DNA of 64,000 bases from Caldilineaceae bacterium (GCA_026645575.1 JAPKMW010000056.1:1-64000); one strand, 5' to 3'; positions 15,954-24,943 are shown, counted from the stretch's first letter. The notes: generated by a model from the letters alone, not told the origin. Numbers and translations are program-made.

Positions 15954-18312
15954 GTAGGGTGAGTCGATCAGTTTCGGTGATTTCGGTGCGTGATAAGGGC
16001 AACGGGTGATAGTCCCGGTTGAGCCAGGCGCGCAGTTGACCGCTGTAGTGTTTGCTGCCAGGGTGGCCCGATTGACCGGCGGTGTCCATGCCCCAAACGA
16101 CCGGTGGTGAACTGCTTAAATCGGCAATCAACCGATAGCTGGCGCCCAGGACTGATCGGTAGTTGGCATCGGAGCCAGTGTTGCACACAGTAAAGGCGCT
16201 GCCACTGAGGGCATAGCCGCCCCGATCCAGCAACTGCCTTAGGTCGCCACGACTGGACAGGGGGTGATGGAGCGTAATGGTATGGAGGCGACCCCATGTC
16301 CATTCTTCCATCTTGCCACCCAAGCGCGACGTTAGCTCATCCAACGCCGCCCGGAAGGCGGCCACGATCTGCGCTGCCCGATCACCGTTGGTAAACCAAC
16401 CGGCTTCATCGCTAGTCAACAATGCCAGCGCCAACCCGCCAATGACATCCACCATGAGCGGGGCTATTTCCGCCGGAAACCGGGCGGTCGCCACCCGCCG
16501 ACTCCACTGGCGGAAGAACACTTCAAAGAGCGCGGCCCCTACTTCCTCCGGTTCCATACAATAATTCCAACCCTGCAAAAGGGCGGCAGCAGCCTGAAGT
16601 TGCGGATCAGCTACGGGGGCCAGCACCGCCAGCAGCAGCGGTACAGCTTCGGCAGCCCGCTGCAAGCGCGTGTCATAGTGCATACGGACAAAATCAGCCT
16701 GATCGAACTGGTTCTGTCCCTCCAGCAGGTGCCGAATCCGTTCGGCGCGATGACCGCTGCTCCAGGTGCCGGAGAGAGGATAGGGGTAATCGGCGGGGGC
16801 GGTGCGGTTGTTGGCGGTGCGAATCCAGCCTTGGGGCGGATTGGTCAAAGAGGGCATTCCAGCGTAGGGAATCAACCCTTGCCACTGGTGGGCCGGGTCC
16901 CAACCGGGTCGATAGCCCCGTTCCCAGTTGTGGCGAATGGGAATGCGACCAGAGCATTGATAGCCAATGGCGCCGGCGGTGTCGGCAAAGATAAAGCTAA
17001 AGGTTGGTGAGCGCCAATCGTGGAGGGCAGCGCGGAAAGCGTCACAAGTGGCGGTGCGCACGGCGTTAAGCAGCGGCGTGATCTCATCGGAGATGGTCGC
17101 CCCCAGCCAACGGAAGGAAACCGGGCCGGTGTTCTGCGCTGGCGCCGGCAGGAGTTCATCGACAAGCGGGCCGTTACGAGAAAAGCGAACAGTTTTCTGT
17201 ACTGGCGCAGCGCCCCGCACCAGAATGGTTTCCGTCACTTCTTGCGCCGGCTCCCATTGCCCATCGTAGAGGAAACAACCAGGGTAATTCGGGTCGGTTC
17301 GCTCCTGATAGAGATCGCGTTGCGAGCAGATATTGTTGGTAAAACCCCAAGCCATCTGTTCGTTGCGCCCCAGGAGGAAGCTTGGCACACCAATATAAGT
17401 CGCGCCGGTGACGTTGAAGGAGCCACCGACCAGATGCGCTTCATACCACCAGGAGAGTGTACCCAATGGCAGATGCGGATCGCTCGCCAGCAGCGGTGCG
17501 CCACTGTAGGTATGGTTGCCATCCACCACCCAATTGTTGCTGCCCACGCCCGCCTCAGGATCGCCTACCACCCCGCCGACGGCCTCTGAACCAACCGGCA
17601 GCGCTGCATATGAGCCAGGTGGCAGAATACTCTCATCACCGGCTTCGGGCGTCAGAAAAGCTTGGAACAGCGCTTCGTTGCCCAGCGTGCGCCGCGCCAA
17701 CTCCGGCAGGGCGATCACCGGCAAGCGTCCGGTCAGATACCAGCGAAATTCATCCCAGACCGCCACTGAGTCAACTGGACGCCACGGTTCCGGTTGATAG
17801 TCCAGCAGCGCAAACTCAATCGGCAACTGGTTACGACTCGCTTCGATCACTAGATTGATGCCTTGGGCAAAGGCTGCCAACAATTGCAACGTCTCGGCTG
17901 GTAGTCGCTTGACTTCCGCCGCCGCAATACGATTCAAACCAATCGTGCGCGCCAGAATGTCGCGCGGCAACGCCTCGGCCCCCAGAACTTCCGCTAGCCG
18001 ACCAGTGGCCTTGCGCCGCAAATAGTCCAGTTGCCAGAGGCGATCTTGCGCCATCGCCACGCCCAACCCCAAAAACAGGTCATGGTCATTGTCGGCAAAG
18101 ATGTGGGGGATGCCGTTAGGGTCGCGTACAATCTCCACGGCAGCCGTAACCGAGGCCGGTAAAGCGCCGTTCATGGTTGGTACACGGGCGGCGCATTCGG
18201 CTTGCCACCAGAGCAGAAATTGTTCCTGCGTCACGCCGGCCTCGGCACAGATGGTGGCCAGTGATACACCAGCGCCGAGCTTTTGTAAGATGGTTTGAGA
18301 AGATAGCTGCAT
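15931..18312 (-). CDS. Penicillin acylase family protein (peptidase S45, Ntn hydrolase)
   Basis: The protein is 793 residues. RDPNGIPHIFADNDHDLFLG opens the alpha subunit, and AMAQDRLWQLDYLRRKATGR is characteristic. GVGSNNWVVDG near residue 258 carries the serine that becomes the N-terminal nucleophile after autocatalytic cleavage, followed by PLLASDPHLPL. The family hydrolyses amide side chains of beta-lactams, acyl-homoserine lactones or other N-acyl compounds. Residues 1-45 precede the normal start of the fold and read like a helix-turn-helix (LGAGVSLATICAEAGVTQEQ) instead of a signal peptide, so export is unlikely. The C-terminal codons derive from an intergenic repeat. Confidence 0.9.
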   Translation of the reverse strand: MQLSSQTILQKLGAGVSLATICAEAGVTQEQFLLWWQAECAARVPTMNGALPASVTAAVEIVRDPNGIPHIFADNDHDLFLGLGVAMAQDRLWQLDYLRRKATGRLAEVLGAEALPRDILARTIGLNRIAAAEVKRLPAETLQLLAAFAQGINLVIEASRNQLPIEFALLDYQPEPWRPVDSVAVWDEFRWYLTGRLPVIALPELARRTLGNEALFQAFLTPEAGDESILPPGSYAALPVGSEAVGGVVGDPEAGVGSNNWVVDGNHTYSGAPLLASDPHLPLGTLSWWYEAHLVGGSFNVTGATYIGVPSFLLGRNEQMAWGFTNNICSQRDLYQERTDPNYPGCFLYDGQWEPAQEVTETILVRGAAPVQKTVRFSRNGPLVDELLPAPAQNTGPVSFRWLGATISDEITPLLNAVRTATCDAFRAALHDWRSPTFSFIFADTAGAIGYQCSGRIPIRHNWERGYRPGWDPAHQWQGLIPYAGMPSLTNPPQGWIRTANNRTAPADYPYPLSGTWSSGHRAERIRHLLEGQNQFDQADFVRMHYDTRLQRAAEAVPLLLAVLAPVADPQLQAAAALLQGWNYCMEPEEVGAALFEVFFRQWSRRVATARFPAEIAPLMVDVIGGLALALLTSDEAGWFTNGDRAAQIVAAFRAALDELTSRLGGKMEEWTWGRLHTITLHHPLSSRGDLRQLLDRGGYALSGSAFTVCNTGSDANYRSVLGASYRLIADLSSSPPVVWGMDTAGQSGHPGSKHYSGQLRAWLNRDYHPLPLSRTEITETDRLTLHPSRRDA

Positions 18313-18334
18313 AGTTCTGTTCTTTCCTCATCAG

Positions 18335-18475
18335 GCGCCATGCCTGTTGGCGCCACAAACGATGAAAATGGCTACGGCGAAGCACACAAAGATCGCAAAG
18401 AATTGCATAAGGGTTTTCTTTGCGTAGCTTTGCGGCCTTTGTGACCTTGGCGGTAATTTATTTTCAGAACAACAA
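18335..18475. repeat. Third unit of the hicB-inserted repeat family
   Basis: CGCCACAAACGATGAAAAT, then GGCGAAGCACACAAAGATCG, a T-rich centre, and CTTTGCGGCC...TTGGCGGTAA and TTATTTTCAGAACA align with both units in hicB at 1161-1424. It lies between the penicillin acylase and RraA-like genes and stops just before the RraA stop codon at 18480. Confidence 0.75.
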
Positions 18476-18479
18476 AAAT

Positions 18480-19148
18480 TTACCGCCGTTCCCGCATCTT
18501 TTGTACGCTAAAGTCCGGCGCATTATAAAAGGCAAAAATCTCTGCTTCGCGCTGGCGCACTTCGCTGGCCAGGCGCAAAATATCAGCGGCCTGTTCAGGG
18601 GGAATGCGGACACAACCGTCGCTGTCAGCAAAGATCAGATCACCGGGGCGAATGCGCAGTTGTCCCACAGTGATCGGGGTGTCAATGCGGGTAACATGAA
18701 AGACCCCATGCCCCGGCACGGTGCCCCAGGCCCATATGGGCAGACCGACGCGCCGAATCCCAACCAGATCGCGCACCGTGCCATCGACAATGGCGCCAAC
18801 GACGCCGAGACGGGCATGGACCGTCGCCATGCCATCGCCAAAGCTGGCGCCGCGACCGGGGCGAGCATCGACATCCTTCATCACAGCAACCAACGGCCCG
18901 CCCTGCTTTTCGACATAGGCATAGTAATCCATCCAATCCAGCGCCGGGGAGTCGGCGTCATTGGTCGTCACTTCAGCGGTGACGGCATAGCCGACCACTG
19001 TGCCTAGCTCCGGCAACAGGCAGCGGATGGTGTGGTCGGTGTATTCCTCGTTGGGTAAGCCTAGCTTCTGTACCATGGCGTTGAAAATGGTAGCTGAATC
19101 AAATTCCCGAAGACCGGCGATGATGGCCGGATCGACGCGTTGTGGCAT
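18480..19148 (-). CDS. RraA family protein (HMG/CHA aldolase-like)
   Basis: The protein is 222 residues from MPQRVDPAIIAGLREFDSAT; this start is chosen because AAGGAGAAG precedes it. GDGMATVHARLGVVGAIVDG and GTVRDLVGIRRVGLPIWAWG are the RraA/DlpA core with the residues that bind metal and pyruvate in class II aldolases of this fold. PGDLIFADSDGCVRIP is the conserved end. Catabolic members cleave 4-hydroxy-4-methyl-2-oxoglutarate-like compounds; others bind RNase E. With an M28 peptidase 29 bp upstream and a hydroxyacid dehydrogenase nearby, a catabolic role is more likely. Confidence 0.85.
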   Translation of the reverse strand: MPQRVDPAIIAGLREFDSATIFNAMVQKLGLPNEEYTDHTIRCLLPELGTVVGYAVTAEVTTNDADSPALDWMDYYAYVEKQGGPLVAVMKDVDARPGRGASFGDGMATVHARLGVVGAIVDGTVRDLVGIRRVGLPIWAWGTVPGHGVFHVTRIDTPITVGQLRIRPGDLIFADSDGCVRIPPEQAADILRLASEVRQREAEIFAFYNAPDFSVQKMRERR

Positions 19149-19177
19149 GTTTTCTTCTCCTTGTCGTTGTACGCACC

Positions 19178-20557
19178 CTAAAAGACGCGAATCACTTGCC
19201 CGCGTTCTGCTTCCAGCCGCTGCCCGACCATTTCCCGTGTCATTGGGTTGACCGGCCACACTTCCGGCGGCAAATGGGACAGGCGCAGGAGCAGACGAGC
19301 CAGTTGCCCCACATACTCTTTCAATTCCCGCACATTGACCTTATCAATGGTGTCGCCCGGCTCATGATGAAAATCGGCATCGGGCCGGCGACCAACAAAA
19401 CGCCACCGCCAGAGATGGGCAGCATCCAGACCAGCGCGCAGAAAGGGGAAATGGTCGGAGGTTGGATCGAGTTGGGCCATGACATGACACTTCAACCCGT
19501 CGCCCATCTCATCCAACTGACTCTGCACCAACTTGCGCAGGTGGGGAAAGGCCAACACGATCCCCTTGATCGGGCCAGTGGCAAGTTCATCCAGGTTGAT
19601 TGCCAGACGGGGCGGTGGTTCCGGGCCATAATGCTCTTCGACATACGCTTCGGCGCCCTGCAACTTCTGTTCTTCCGCGCTAAAGGTGACAAAGCGAATG
19701 GTGCGCCCTGGCGTGACCCCGGTGGCCTTCTGCAATGCGGCCAGCACCCGCGCTGTCTCCATCACCACCATCAGGCCGGAACTGTTATCATTGCCGCCCG
19801 GCGCGCCAAAGACGGTGTCATGGTGTCCACCCAGCAGGAGATGTTCGTTCGGCCAACGCCGCCCCCGCAGTTCCGAAACCACATTCCAGGACGGCGCTTC
19901 GTAAAAGCGGCTTTCAACGACCAGTCGCAACTGCTTGCCGGCACGCGCTCGGCTGCGTAACAAGGCGCCATCTTCGCGCGAAACCGTGACCGTCGGCAGC
20001 GGGTGTTCATCCAAGCCGGGATACCGCCAATCGCTGGCGCTATGATACTCCTTGCGACCACCCTCTTTGCGATCCACGACAATCGCAGCAACAGCGCCGG
20101 CATCGGCCAATGCTTGCAAGCGGTAGGGCAGCGGCACCGGCGCGGTAAAGGGTTCATAACCCAAGGCGACGATGGCAAGCGCGCCGGGCAAGTTTTCTCG
20201 TTGATCGGCTAGCTCGTGGTCAGTGCCAAAGCCAACATCCACCAACACTCCTGTGATTTGACAAGGTGGACAGCGCAAAAAGGGCAGAATGTCCACTGCC
20301 CGTTCTTCTTCTAACAGAAAGGCGTCGGCACGGATATAGTCCCAGGTGTTGAGCGTATAGCGCTCCAACGCCACATAATTCAGTTCACTCTGGGCAAACT
20401 GTTCGTGGATATAGTTCACCGTCGTCCATTCTGCTTGTGACGATGACCAGCGCGGCCCAATGCGGTCACACAATTCCACCAAATGATGATTCATCCGTGA
20501 TCCCGTCCACGCCTCGCCCATGAGCCAACGGTCGATAGCGCGCCAATCGAGTTCCAT
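19178..20557 (-). CDS. M28 family zinc aminopeptidase with PA domain insert
   Basis: The protein is 459 residues. The zinc ligands of M28 are in order: His in LLLGGHHDTVF (about 243), Asp in GGNDNSSGLM (about 253), Glu pair in FSAEEQKLQG (about 294), Asp in NLDELA (about 320) and His in DFHHEPGDT (about 397). Residues 95-210 resemble a protease-associated domain (GVLVDVGFGTDHELADQREN, LADAGAVAAIVVD). No signal peptide is visible, so it probably acts in the cytoplasm on short peptides. It is transcribed with the RraA-like gene, 29 bp apart. Confidence 0.9.
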   Translation of the reverse strand: MELDWRAIDRWLMGEAWTGSRMNHHLVELCDRIGPRWSSSQAEWTTVNYIHEQFAQSELNYVALERYTLNTWDYIRADAFLLEEERAVDILPFLRCPPCQITGVLVDVGFGTDHELADQRENLPGALAIVALGYEPFTAPVPLPYRLQALADAGAVAAIVVDRKEGGRKEYHSASDWRYPGLDEHPLPTVTVSREDGALLRSRARAGKQLRLVVESRFYEAPSWNVVSELRGRRWPNEHLLLGGHHDTVFGAPGGNDNSSGLMVVMETARVLAALQKATGVTPGRTIRFVTFSAEEQKLQGAEAYVEEHYGPEPPPRLAINLDELATGPIKGIVLAFPHLRKLVQSQLDEMGDGLKCHVMAQLDPTSDHFPFLRAGLDAAHLWRWRFVGRRPDADFHHEPGDTIDKVNVRELKEYVGQLARLLLRLSHLPPEVWPVNPMTREMVGQRLEAERGQVIRVF

Positions 20558-20587
20558 CTGTTGCCTCCGTCTTTTGGCTATGATATT

Positions 20588-20680
20588 AGATATTGGGTAT
20601 TAGATATTGGATATTGGGTATTGGTTCCAAAATGATCCAATACCCAATATCCAGTACCCAATATCCAGTACCCAATATCT
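20588..20680. repeat. Word-repeat hairpin, word GATATTGGGTA
   Basis: The left arm (20588-20625) is built from copies of GATATTGGGTATT. The right arm (20637-20680) is three copies of its complement, AGTACCCAATATC with small variants. The arms can pair in several registers. The hairpin ends at the TAA of the dehydrogenase gene (20680-20682). Confidence 0.8.
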
Positions 20681-21585
20681 TACTTCCCACTCACCGAAAC
20701 CCCCGTCAACTGCTCAAAGACCTTCACCACCGCGGCATCATCCAAGCGGCCATGACCGGCGGCAGAGGCGCTCAGAAAGAGTTGGTGGGCCAGGGCGGAG
20801 AAGAAGAGGGGGAAGCGCAGATCCTTGCCGGTCTCCAGCACAATGCCCAGGTCTTTAACCCAGATGTCCACGGCGCTGTGGGGGGTGTAGTCGTCGTTGA
20901 GGATATGGGGGACGCGATTTTGGAACATAAAAGAGCTGCCGGCACTGTTGCAGATCACCTCGTAAATTTGGTGTGGATCCAGTCCGGCGCGCACACCAAA
21001 AGCCATCGCCTCCGCTGCCAGCGCAATCTGGGAACCGGCAAGAATTTGGTTAACCAGCTTCATGGTCGATCCCAGGCCGGGTTCTGTCCCCATGCGGTAG
21101 ATGCTGGCCGCCATTGCCGACAGCACCGGTTGCGCTTTGGCAATCACCTCCTCGGCGCCGCTGACCATGATGCTCAACTTGCCCTCCGCCGCGCGTGCCG
21201 TGCCGCCGCTGATCGGCGTGTCGAGCATCAACAAGCCTCGTTCCCCCAACTTCGCTGCCGTCTGCTGCGCAAAGGTCGGGCTGACCGTGCTACAGACCAT
21301 GACTACGCTGCCTGCTGCCAATGCGTCGGCCGCTGCGCCCTTGCCGAAGAGGACATCTGTCACCTGGTCGGCATTGAGAACGACAATGACCAGTACATCG
21401 GCGCCGCTGGCCGCCTCTGCCACTGTCGTCGCGCCACCACCGCCGGCTTCGGTAAATTGGGTGACCGCTGCCGGATTAATATCATATCCCTTTACATTCA
21501 GCCCAGCGCGCAAGAGCGATTTCGCCATCCCCATGCCCATCGCGCCCAGGCCGATAAAACCGACTTGTAGAGTTTTTGTTGTCAT
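20680..21585 (-). CDS. 3-hydroxyisobutyrate dehydrogenase family oxidoreductase
   Basis: The protein is 301 residues. VGFIGLGAMGMGMAKSLL is the NAD(P)-binding Rossmann motif. DTPISGGTARAAEGKLSIMV is the substrate-binding signature, and STMKLVNQILAGSQIALAAE carries the catalytic lysine. The sequence resembles L-threonate/hydroxyacid dehydrogenases (LtnD-like) as much as true 3-hydroxyisobutyrate dehydrogenases. It oxidises a beta-hydroxyacid. The neighbouring hydrolase gene has the same direction and is separated by a hairpin. Confidence 0.9.
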   Translation of the reverse strand: MTTKTLQVGFIGLGAMGMGMAKSLLRAGLNVKGYDINPAAVTQFTEAGGGGATTVAEAASGADVLVIVVLNADQVTDVLFGKGAAADALAAGSVVMVCSTVSPTFAQQTAAKLGERGLLMLDTPISGGTARAAEGKLSIMVSGAEEVIAKAQPVLSAMAASIYRMGTEPGLGSTMKLVNQILAGSQIALAAEAMAFGVRAGLDPHQIYEVICNSAGSSFMFQNRVPHILNDDYTPHSAVDIWVKDLGIVLETGKDLRFPLFFSALAHQLFLSASAAGHGRLDDAAVVKVFEQLTGVSVSGK

Positions 21586-21611
21586 GTTTGTTTATCCTGT
21601 TGAAAGTGCTA

Positions 21612-21687
21612 CGTGTTGCGTGTTGCGTGTACTAGTTTACGGATATAAAAGGCTTCTCGATAAACGGTTCACGCAACACGCAACACG
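21612..21687. repeat. Word-repeat hairpin, word GTGTTGC
   Basis: CGTGTTGCGTGTTGCGTG (21612-21629) pairs perfectly with 21670-21687. The right arm continues with a third copy (CAACACGG). The preceding bases GTGCTACGTG recur as GCGTGCTACGT at 51886 and in the hairpin at 44442. Confidence 0.8.
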
Positions 21688-21696
21688 CAACACGGC

Positions 21697-22836
21697 TCAT
21701 TTCAACCACCGATCCAACCACCCAAACGCCTCCGCTTGCATCGCCCGGTCAAACTTGTGGGGACCAGGGTAGAACGAGCAGCGGTAATGGTCGCTCGCGC
21801 CGGCTTTAGCATAGACTTCGCCCAGCATCTTGTCGGCGCGCTCCATCTCCGGCATGGTGAAGAGTTGGTCGTCAATGTCATTCAACACCAGCGTCGGTTT
21901 GGGCGCACGCAGGCCGAGAATCTCCGGGTAATCAAGATCGTGCGGCAATTGCGGCACATAGATCATCCAGGTGTGGGTGTAGGACTTGTGGAGTAGATAG
22001 TCGCGCCAGGTGGTCATCATGCCGACGCAGACGGCGCAGGCAATGCGGTTGTCGAGGCCGGCCAGAAAGGTGGTGCGCATCCCGCCACCGGAGAGACCAC
22101 AACAGCCAATGCGGCTGGCATCGACTTCGGGGCGCGCTGCCAGGATATTCAACGCCTGTTGGTCATCCGTTAACCAGACCCCCGGCCAGGTGGTGCCGGC
22201 GCAGAAGAGCGATTTCGCCACAATCGACTCATGTGCTGCCGCCCACTGATTGTAGCGTTCAATGCCGGCGCTATCGTCCCACGCCGGGTCGGTCACATCG
22301 CCGCGAATCACTGCTGGCACATCGGCCAGACGAATGCGCCGGCTGGCAAAGGGAAAGGTGTCATGCACCAAGACGACATAGCCGCGCTTGGCTAGTTCGT
22401 TGGCCCAGGCGTTGCCTTCATAATATTTCGCCTGATGATTCACCATGAGCGGATGCTGCGCGTCACCGGTGCGCGTGATCTTTTCATGACCGAAAAATTT
22501 AACGCCGCCATGACAATGCAAGCCGACGATGGCCGGTAATTTGCCGGTGGCATTGGCCGGTTTCAAAAGTAGCGCGCGGGTGCGCGGCCCATAGGGCAAT
22601 TGCCAGGACAATTCTTCCATGTCCAGACCATCATAAGTAAATTGCCGTTCGACCGTCACTGCGGGCGTTGCTTGCACCACTGGCGCAGCCAGCCGGTGGC
22701 GCAAGCGATCATGACCCGCCGCCCGCCAGAGTTCCAGATCGTCCCAGCGCGGGTTGCGCAGCGAAAGCTCGCCAGGGGCGTCACTGATTAAGTCGGTGGC
22801 CCATGACCCGTAGGCGCCGAGCATGTTGGGTTGCAT
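21697..22836 (-). CDS. Alpha/beta hydrolase (dienelactone hydrolase/acetyl xylan esterase-like)
   Basis: The protein is 379 residues. The nucleophile elbow is CCGLSGGGMRT, the acid lies in LVLNDIDDQLF and the histidine in YPGPHKFDRA. IVGLHCHGGVKFFGHEKITR forms the oxyanion region. The long N-terminal part (residues 1-100) is typical of the family that includes acetyl xylan esterase-like enzymes. The substrate is unknown. AAGGAGA precedes the ATG. It is upstream of the hydroxyacid dehydrogenase and probably belongs to the same catabolic set. Confidence 0.85.
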   Translation of the reverse strand: MQPNMLGAYGSWATDLISDAPGELSLRNPRWDDLELWRAAGHDRLRHRLAAPVVQATPAVTVERQFTYDGLDMEELSWQLPYGPRTRALLLKPANATGKLPAIVGLHCHGGVKFFGHEKITRTGDAQHPLMVNHQAKYYEGNAWANELAKRGYVVLVHDTFPFASRRIRLADVPAVIRGDVTDPAWDDSAGIERYNQWAAAHESIVAKSLFCAGTTWPGVWLTDDQQALNILAARPEVDASRIGCCGLSGGGMRTTFLAGLDNRIACAVCVGMMTTWRDYLLHKSYTHTWMIYVPQLPHDLDYPEILGLRAPKPTLVLNDIDDQLFTMPEMERADKMLGEVYAKAGASDHYRCSFYPGPHKFDRAMQAEAFGWLDRWLK

Positions 22837-22860
22837 GAGGTGTCTCCTTTGTAAGAAGGG

Positions 22861-22930
22861 AGATTGAGAGATTGAGAGATTAAGAGATTAGGACCAGACA
22901 ATCTCTTAATCTCTCAGTCTCTCAGTCTCT
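22861..22930. repeat. Word-repeat hairpin, word GAGATT
   Basis: AGATTGAGAGATTGAGAGAT and TAAGAGATTA (22861-22890) face a complement made of ATCTCTTAATCTCTCAGTCT repeats (22899-22930), matching at 27 of 30 positions. It separates the hydrolase from the YhhQ gene. A shorter relative lies at 23742-23788. Confidence 0.8.
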
Positions 22931-22939
22931 GGATGTAAA

Positions 22940-23599
22940 TTACTCATCTTGCCCCCAATCCCGATCCGGTGCGGCATAGATGAGGGGTAGACTAATCAGG
23001 GTAATGGCATATTTGACAATCAGATTGAAGAGAAAAATCTCCCAGATGACTGGCCAGGGGAGGGCAAAGGCAAACGCGCCAACGACAAAGATGGCATTAT
23101 CGACCGGAATGCTGACACTGTTGCTCAGCAGCACACGCAACCACTGAAAGCGCTGGGTGATCCGGGTGACAAACCAGTGATAGACTTCGGTGTCGAGCAA
23201 TTCGCTGACCAACTCGGCGGCGATGGAGGCCAGGGCAATGCGCCAGACCGGGGCGAGAATGGCGGTAAATTCGGCGCCCAGCCCCCATGACGGATCGCTG
23301 GGGACGCCGGCAGCCCACATCAGATAGGCGGACATGAAGAGATTGACCACACCCGCTGTGATAATCAGCACCTGGGCGTTTCGTTTGCCCAGCAACTTAT
23401 GCACCAGATCGCGCAGGGTAAAGGTAATGGGATAGATAAAGGTGCCCATATCCACCGCCAGCCCGGCGACCACGCCGATCTTGAGGCTGGCAATGTCGGC
23501 AAGCATTTGCGCCGCGGCATAGGCGGCCACGACAATCACGACCGCCATGGGAATGACCACCGTAGCGCCGCTACGGTTTGTCTGGTTTTGTGCGTTCAC
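22940..23599 (-). CDS. yhhQ: Queuosine precursor transporter (YhhQ/DUF165 family)
   Basis: The protein is 219 residues from the GTG at 23597-23599; this start is chosen because AAAGGAC lies 10 bases upstream, while the longer upstream frame is unlike the family. Six hydrophobic segments are seen. Family motifs include DMGTFIYPITFTLRDLVHKL, ASIAAELVSELLDTEVYHW and LLSNSVSIPVDNAIFVVGAF. In E. coli YhhQ imports preQ0/preQ1 for queuosine synthesis. No queuosine gene lies next to it here. Confidence 0.88.
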   Translation of the reverse strand: MNAQNQTNRSGATVVIPMAVVIVVAAYAAAQMLADIASLKIGVVAGLAVDMGTFIYPITFTLRDLVHKLLGKRNAQVLIITAGVVNLFMSAYLMWAAGVPSDPSWGLGAEFTAILAPVWRIALASIAAELVSELLDTEVYHWFVTRITQRFQWLRVLLSNSVSIPVDNAIFVVGAFAFALPWPVIWEIFLFNLIVKYAITLISLPLIYAAPDRDWGQDE

Positions 23600-23728
23600 G
23601 TTACAATTGTCCTTTAGGTGTGTGTGCCGGAAAACAGTCGCCTGCATCAAGCACACGGTTTGTTTTGGTAAGGCGGGTGGCTGCGACCGCCAACTAGAAG
23701 TATACATCACTTTTGGGTGATGCACCAC
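23600..23728 (-). promoter_or_regulatory. Possible structured leader of the YhhQ gene
   Basis: In the RNA direction there is a CATCAC/GTGATG hairpin (23705-23722), then GTGTGC at 23656-23651 that can pair with GCACAC at 23627-23622 across a 23-base loop, ending near the ribosome binding site. A preQ1 riboswitch would make biological sense, but I do not recognise any of the known preQ1 consensus sequences. Confidence 0.22.
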
Positions 23729-23741
23729 GATAAAAAAAGAG

Positions 23742-23788
23742 AAAAGAGATTGGGAGATTGAGAGATTACAGTTTGGCCTAATCTCTCA
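23742..23788. repeat. Short word-repeat hairpin, word GAGATT
   Basis: GAGATTGGGAGATTGAGAG ends in TGAGAGATTA (23759-23768), which pairs perfectly with TAATCTCTCA (23779-23788). It lies between divergent genes and shares its word with the hairpin at 22861-22930. Confidence 0.65.
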
Positions 23789-23809
23789 CAATTGACGGAG
23801 GGTAGACCA

Positions 23810-24877
23810 TTGATCGACCAACCGACCACTGTCCGCACCGGCGAAGAATTGGATCTGGTGCGCCTGACAGACTATTTGACGCAACATCTGACCAATGCCA
23901 AAGGCCCGCTGGTGGTGGAGCAATTCCCCAGCGGTTATTCCAATTTGACCTATCTGTTACGTTTGGGTGAGCAGGAGTTGGTCTTGCGTCGGCCACCCTT
24001 TGGGGCGAATATCAAGTCGGCACATGATATGGGGCGGGAGTATCGGGTGTTGAGCGGGTTGCGTCGAGTCTACAACAAAGTGCCGCAACCGCTGCTCTAT
24101 TGTGAAGACGATGCGGTGATCGGCGCGCCCTTTTATGTCATGGCGCGGGTGCGGGGCATGGTCTTGCGCGCCCAACCGCCAAAGGATGTGGTGTTAACAC
24201 CGGCGGTGATGACCCGTCTGTCCGAACAGGCCATCGACACCCTGGCAGAGTTGCATGGATTGGATGTTGTTGCGGCTGGGTTGGCCGATTTGGGGCGCCC
24301 CCAGGGGTATGTCGAACGGCAGATCAGCGGCTGGACGCGGCGCTATCGTACGGCCCAGACTGATGAAGTGCCGACGCTAGAGCAGATCATCCCCTGGCTG
24401 GAACAGCACCGCCCCGGCGACAGCGGCGCTACTCTGATTCATAACGACTACAAGTATGACAACCTGATCTTAGATCCGGCAGACCTGACCAAAGTGATTG
24501 CCGTGTTGGATTGGGAAATGTGTACGCTAGGTGATCCGTTGATGGATTTGGGGACAACGCTTGGCTACTGGATCGAGGCGAATGATCCGCCGGCGCTCAT
24601 TGGCATGTTTGGCTTGACGGCATTGCCCGGCAACCTCACCCGGCAGCAAGTGTTAGAACGGTACAGGGCCGCTAGTGAACGTACAATCCAACAACCGCTC
24701 TTCTATTATGTCTATGGCCTCTTCAAGATTGCGGTGATCATCCAGCAGATCTACGCCCGTTACCGCCAGGGACACACCAAAGATGAACGCTTTGCGCATC
24801 TCGATCAAGTTGTACGGGATTGTGGACAGTTGGCGGTGCTGGCGTTGGAAAAGGATCGCATTTCCGGGTTGATGTGA
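23810..24877 (+). CDS. Phosphotransferase family protein (APH/ACAD10-like kinase)
   Basis: The protein is 355 residues from the TTG at 23810, chosen because GGAGGG lies 8 bases upstream. The kinase-like fold is intact: FPSGYSNLTYLLRLG (nucleotide loop), VLRRPPFG, catalytic loop LIHNDYKYDNLI and metal-binding VLDWEMCTLGDPLMDLGTTL. This is the aminoglycoside-phosphotransferase-like subfamily often linked to acyl-CoA dehydrogenases and hydroxyacyl-CoA catabolism (ACAD10/11 kinase domain). An antibiotic resistance role is unlikely. The hairpin downstream may end the transcript. Confidence 0.87.
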   Translation: MIDQPTTVRTGEELDLVRLTDYLTQHLTNAKGPLVVEQFPSGYSNLTYLLRLGEQELVLRRPPFGANIKSAHDMGREYRVLSGLRRVYNKVPQPLLYCEDDAVIGAPFYVMARVRGMVLRAQPPKDVVLTPAVMTRLSEQAIDTLAELHGLDVVAAGLADLGRPQGYVERQISGWTRRYRTAQTDEVPTLEQIIPWLEQHRPGDSGATLIHNDYKYDNLILDPADLTKVIAVLDWEMCTLGDPLMDLGTTLGYWIEANDPPALIGMFGLTALPGNLTRQQVLERYRAASERTIQQPLFYYVYGLFKIAVIIQQIYARYRQGHTKDERFAHLDQVVRDCGQLAVLALEKDRISGLM

Positions 24878-24880
24878 AGC

Positions 24881-24943
24881 AAATTACGAGGTACGAATTA
24901 CGAGGTACGGAGAGGGCTAATCGTAATTCGTACCTCGTAATTT
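24881..24943. repeat. Word-repeat hairpin, word ATTACGAGGTACGA
   Basis: The 22 bases from 24881 (AAATTACGAGGTACGAATT...) pair perfectly with 24922-24943. The left arm continues with a second copy of ACGAGGTACG. It lies between two convergent genes, and its right end overlaps the stop codon of the glutamine synthetase remnant. Confidence 0.8.

Noticed and set aside
20588..22930. Possible CRISPR array because of regularly recurring short words
   Set aside because: The words are tandem without unique spacers and form inverted arms; there are no cas genes.
23810..24877. Aminoglycoside resistance kinase
   Set aside because: The sequence fits the ACAD10/11-like kinase subfamily better and has no resistance context.
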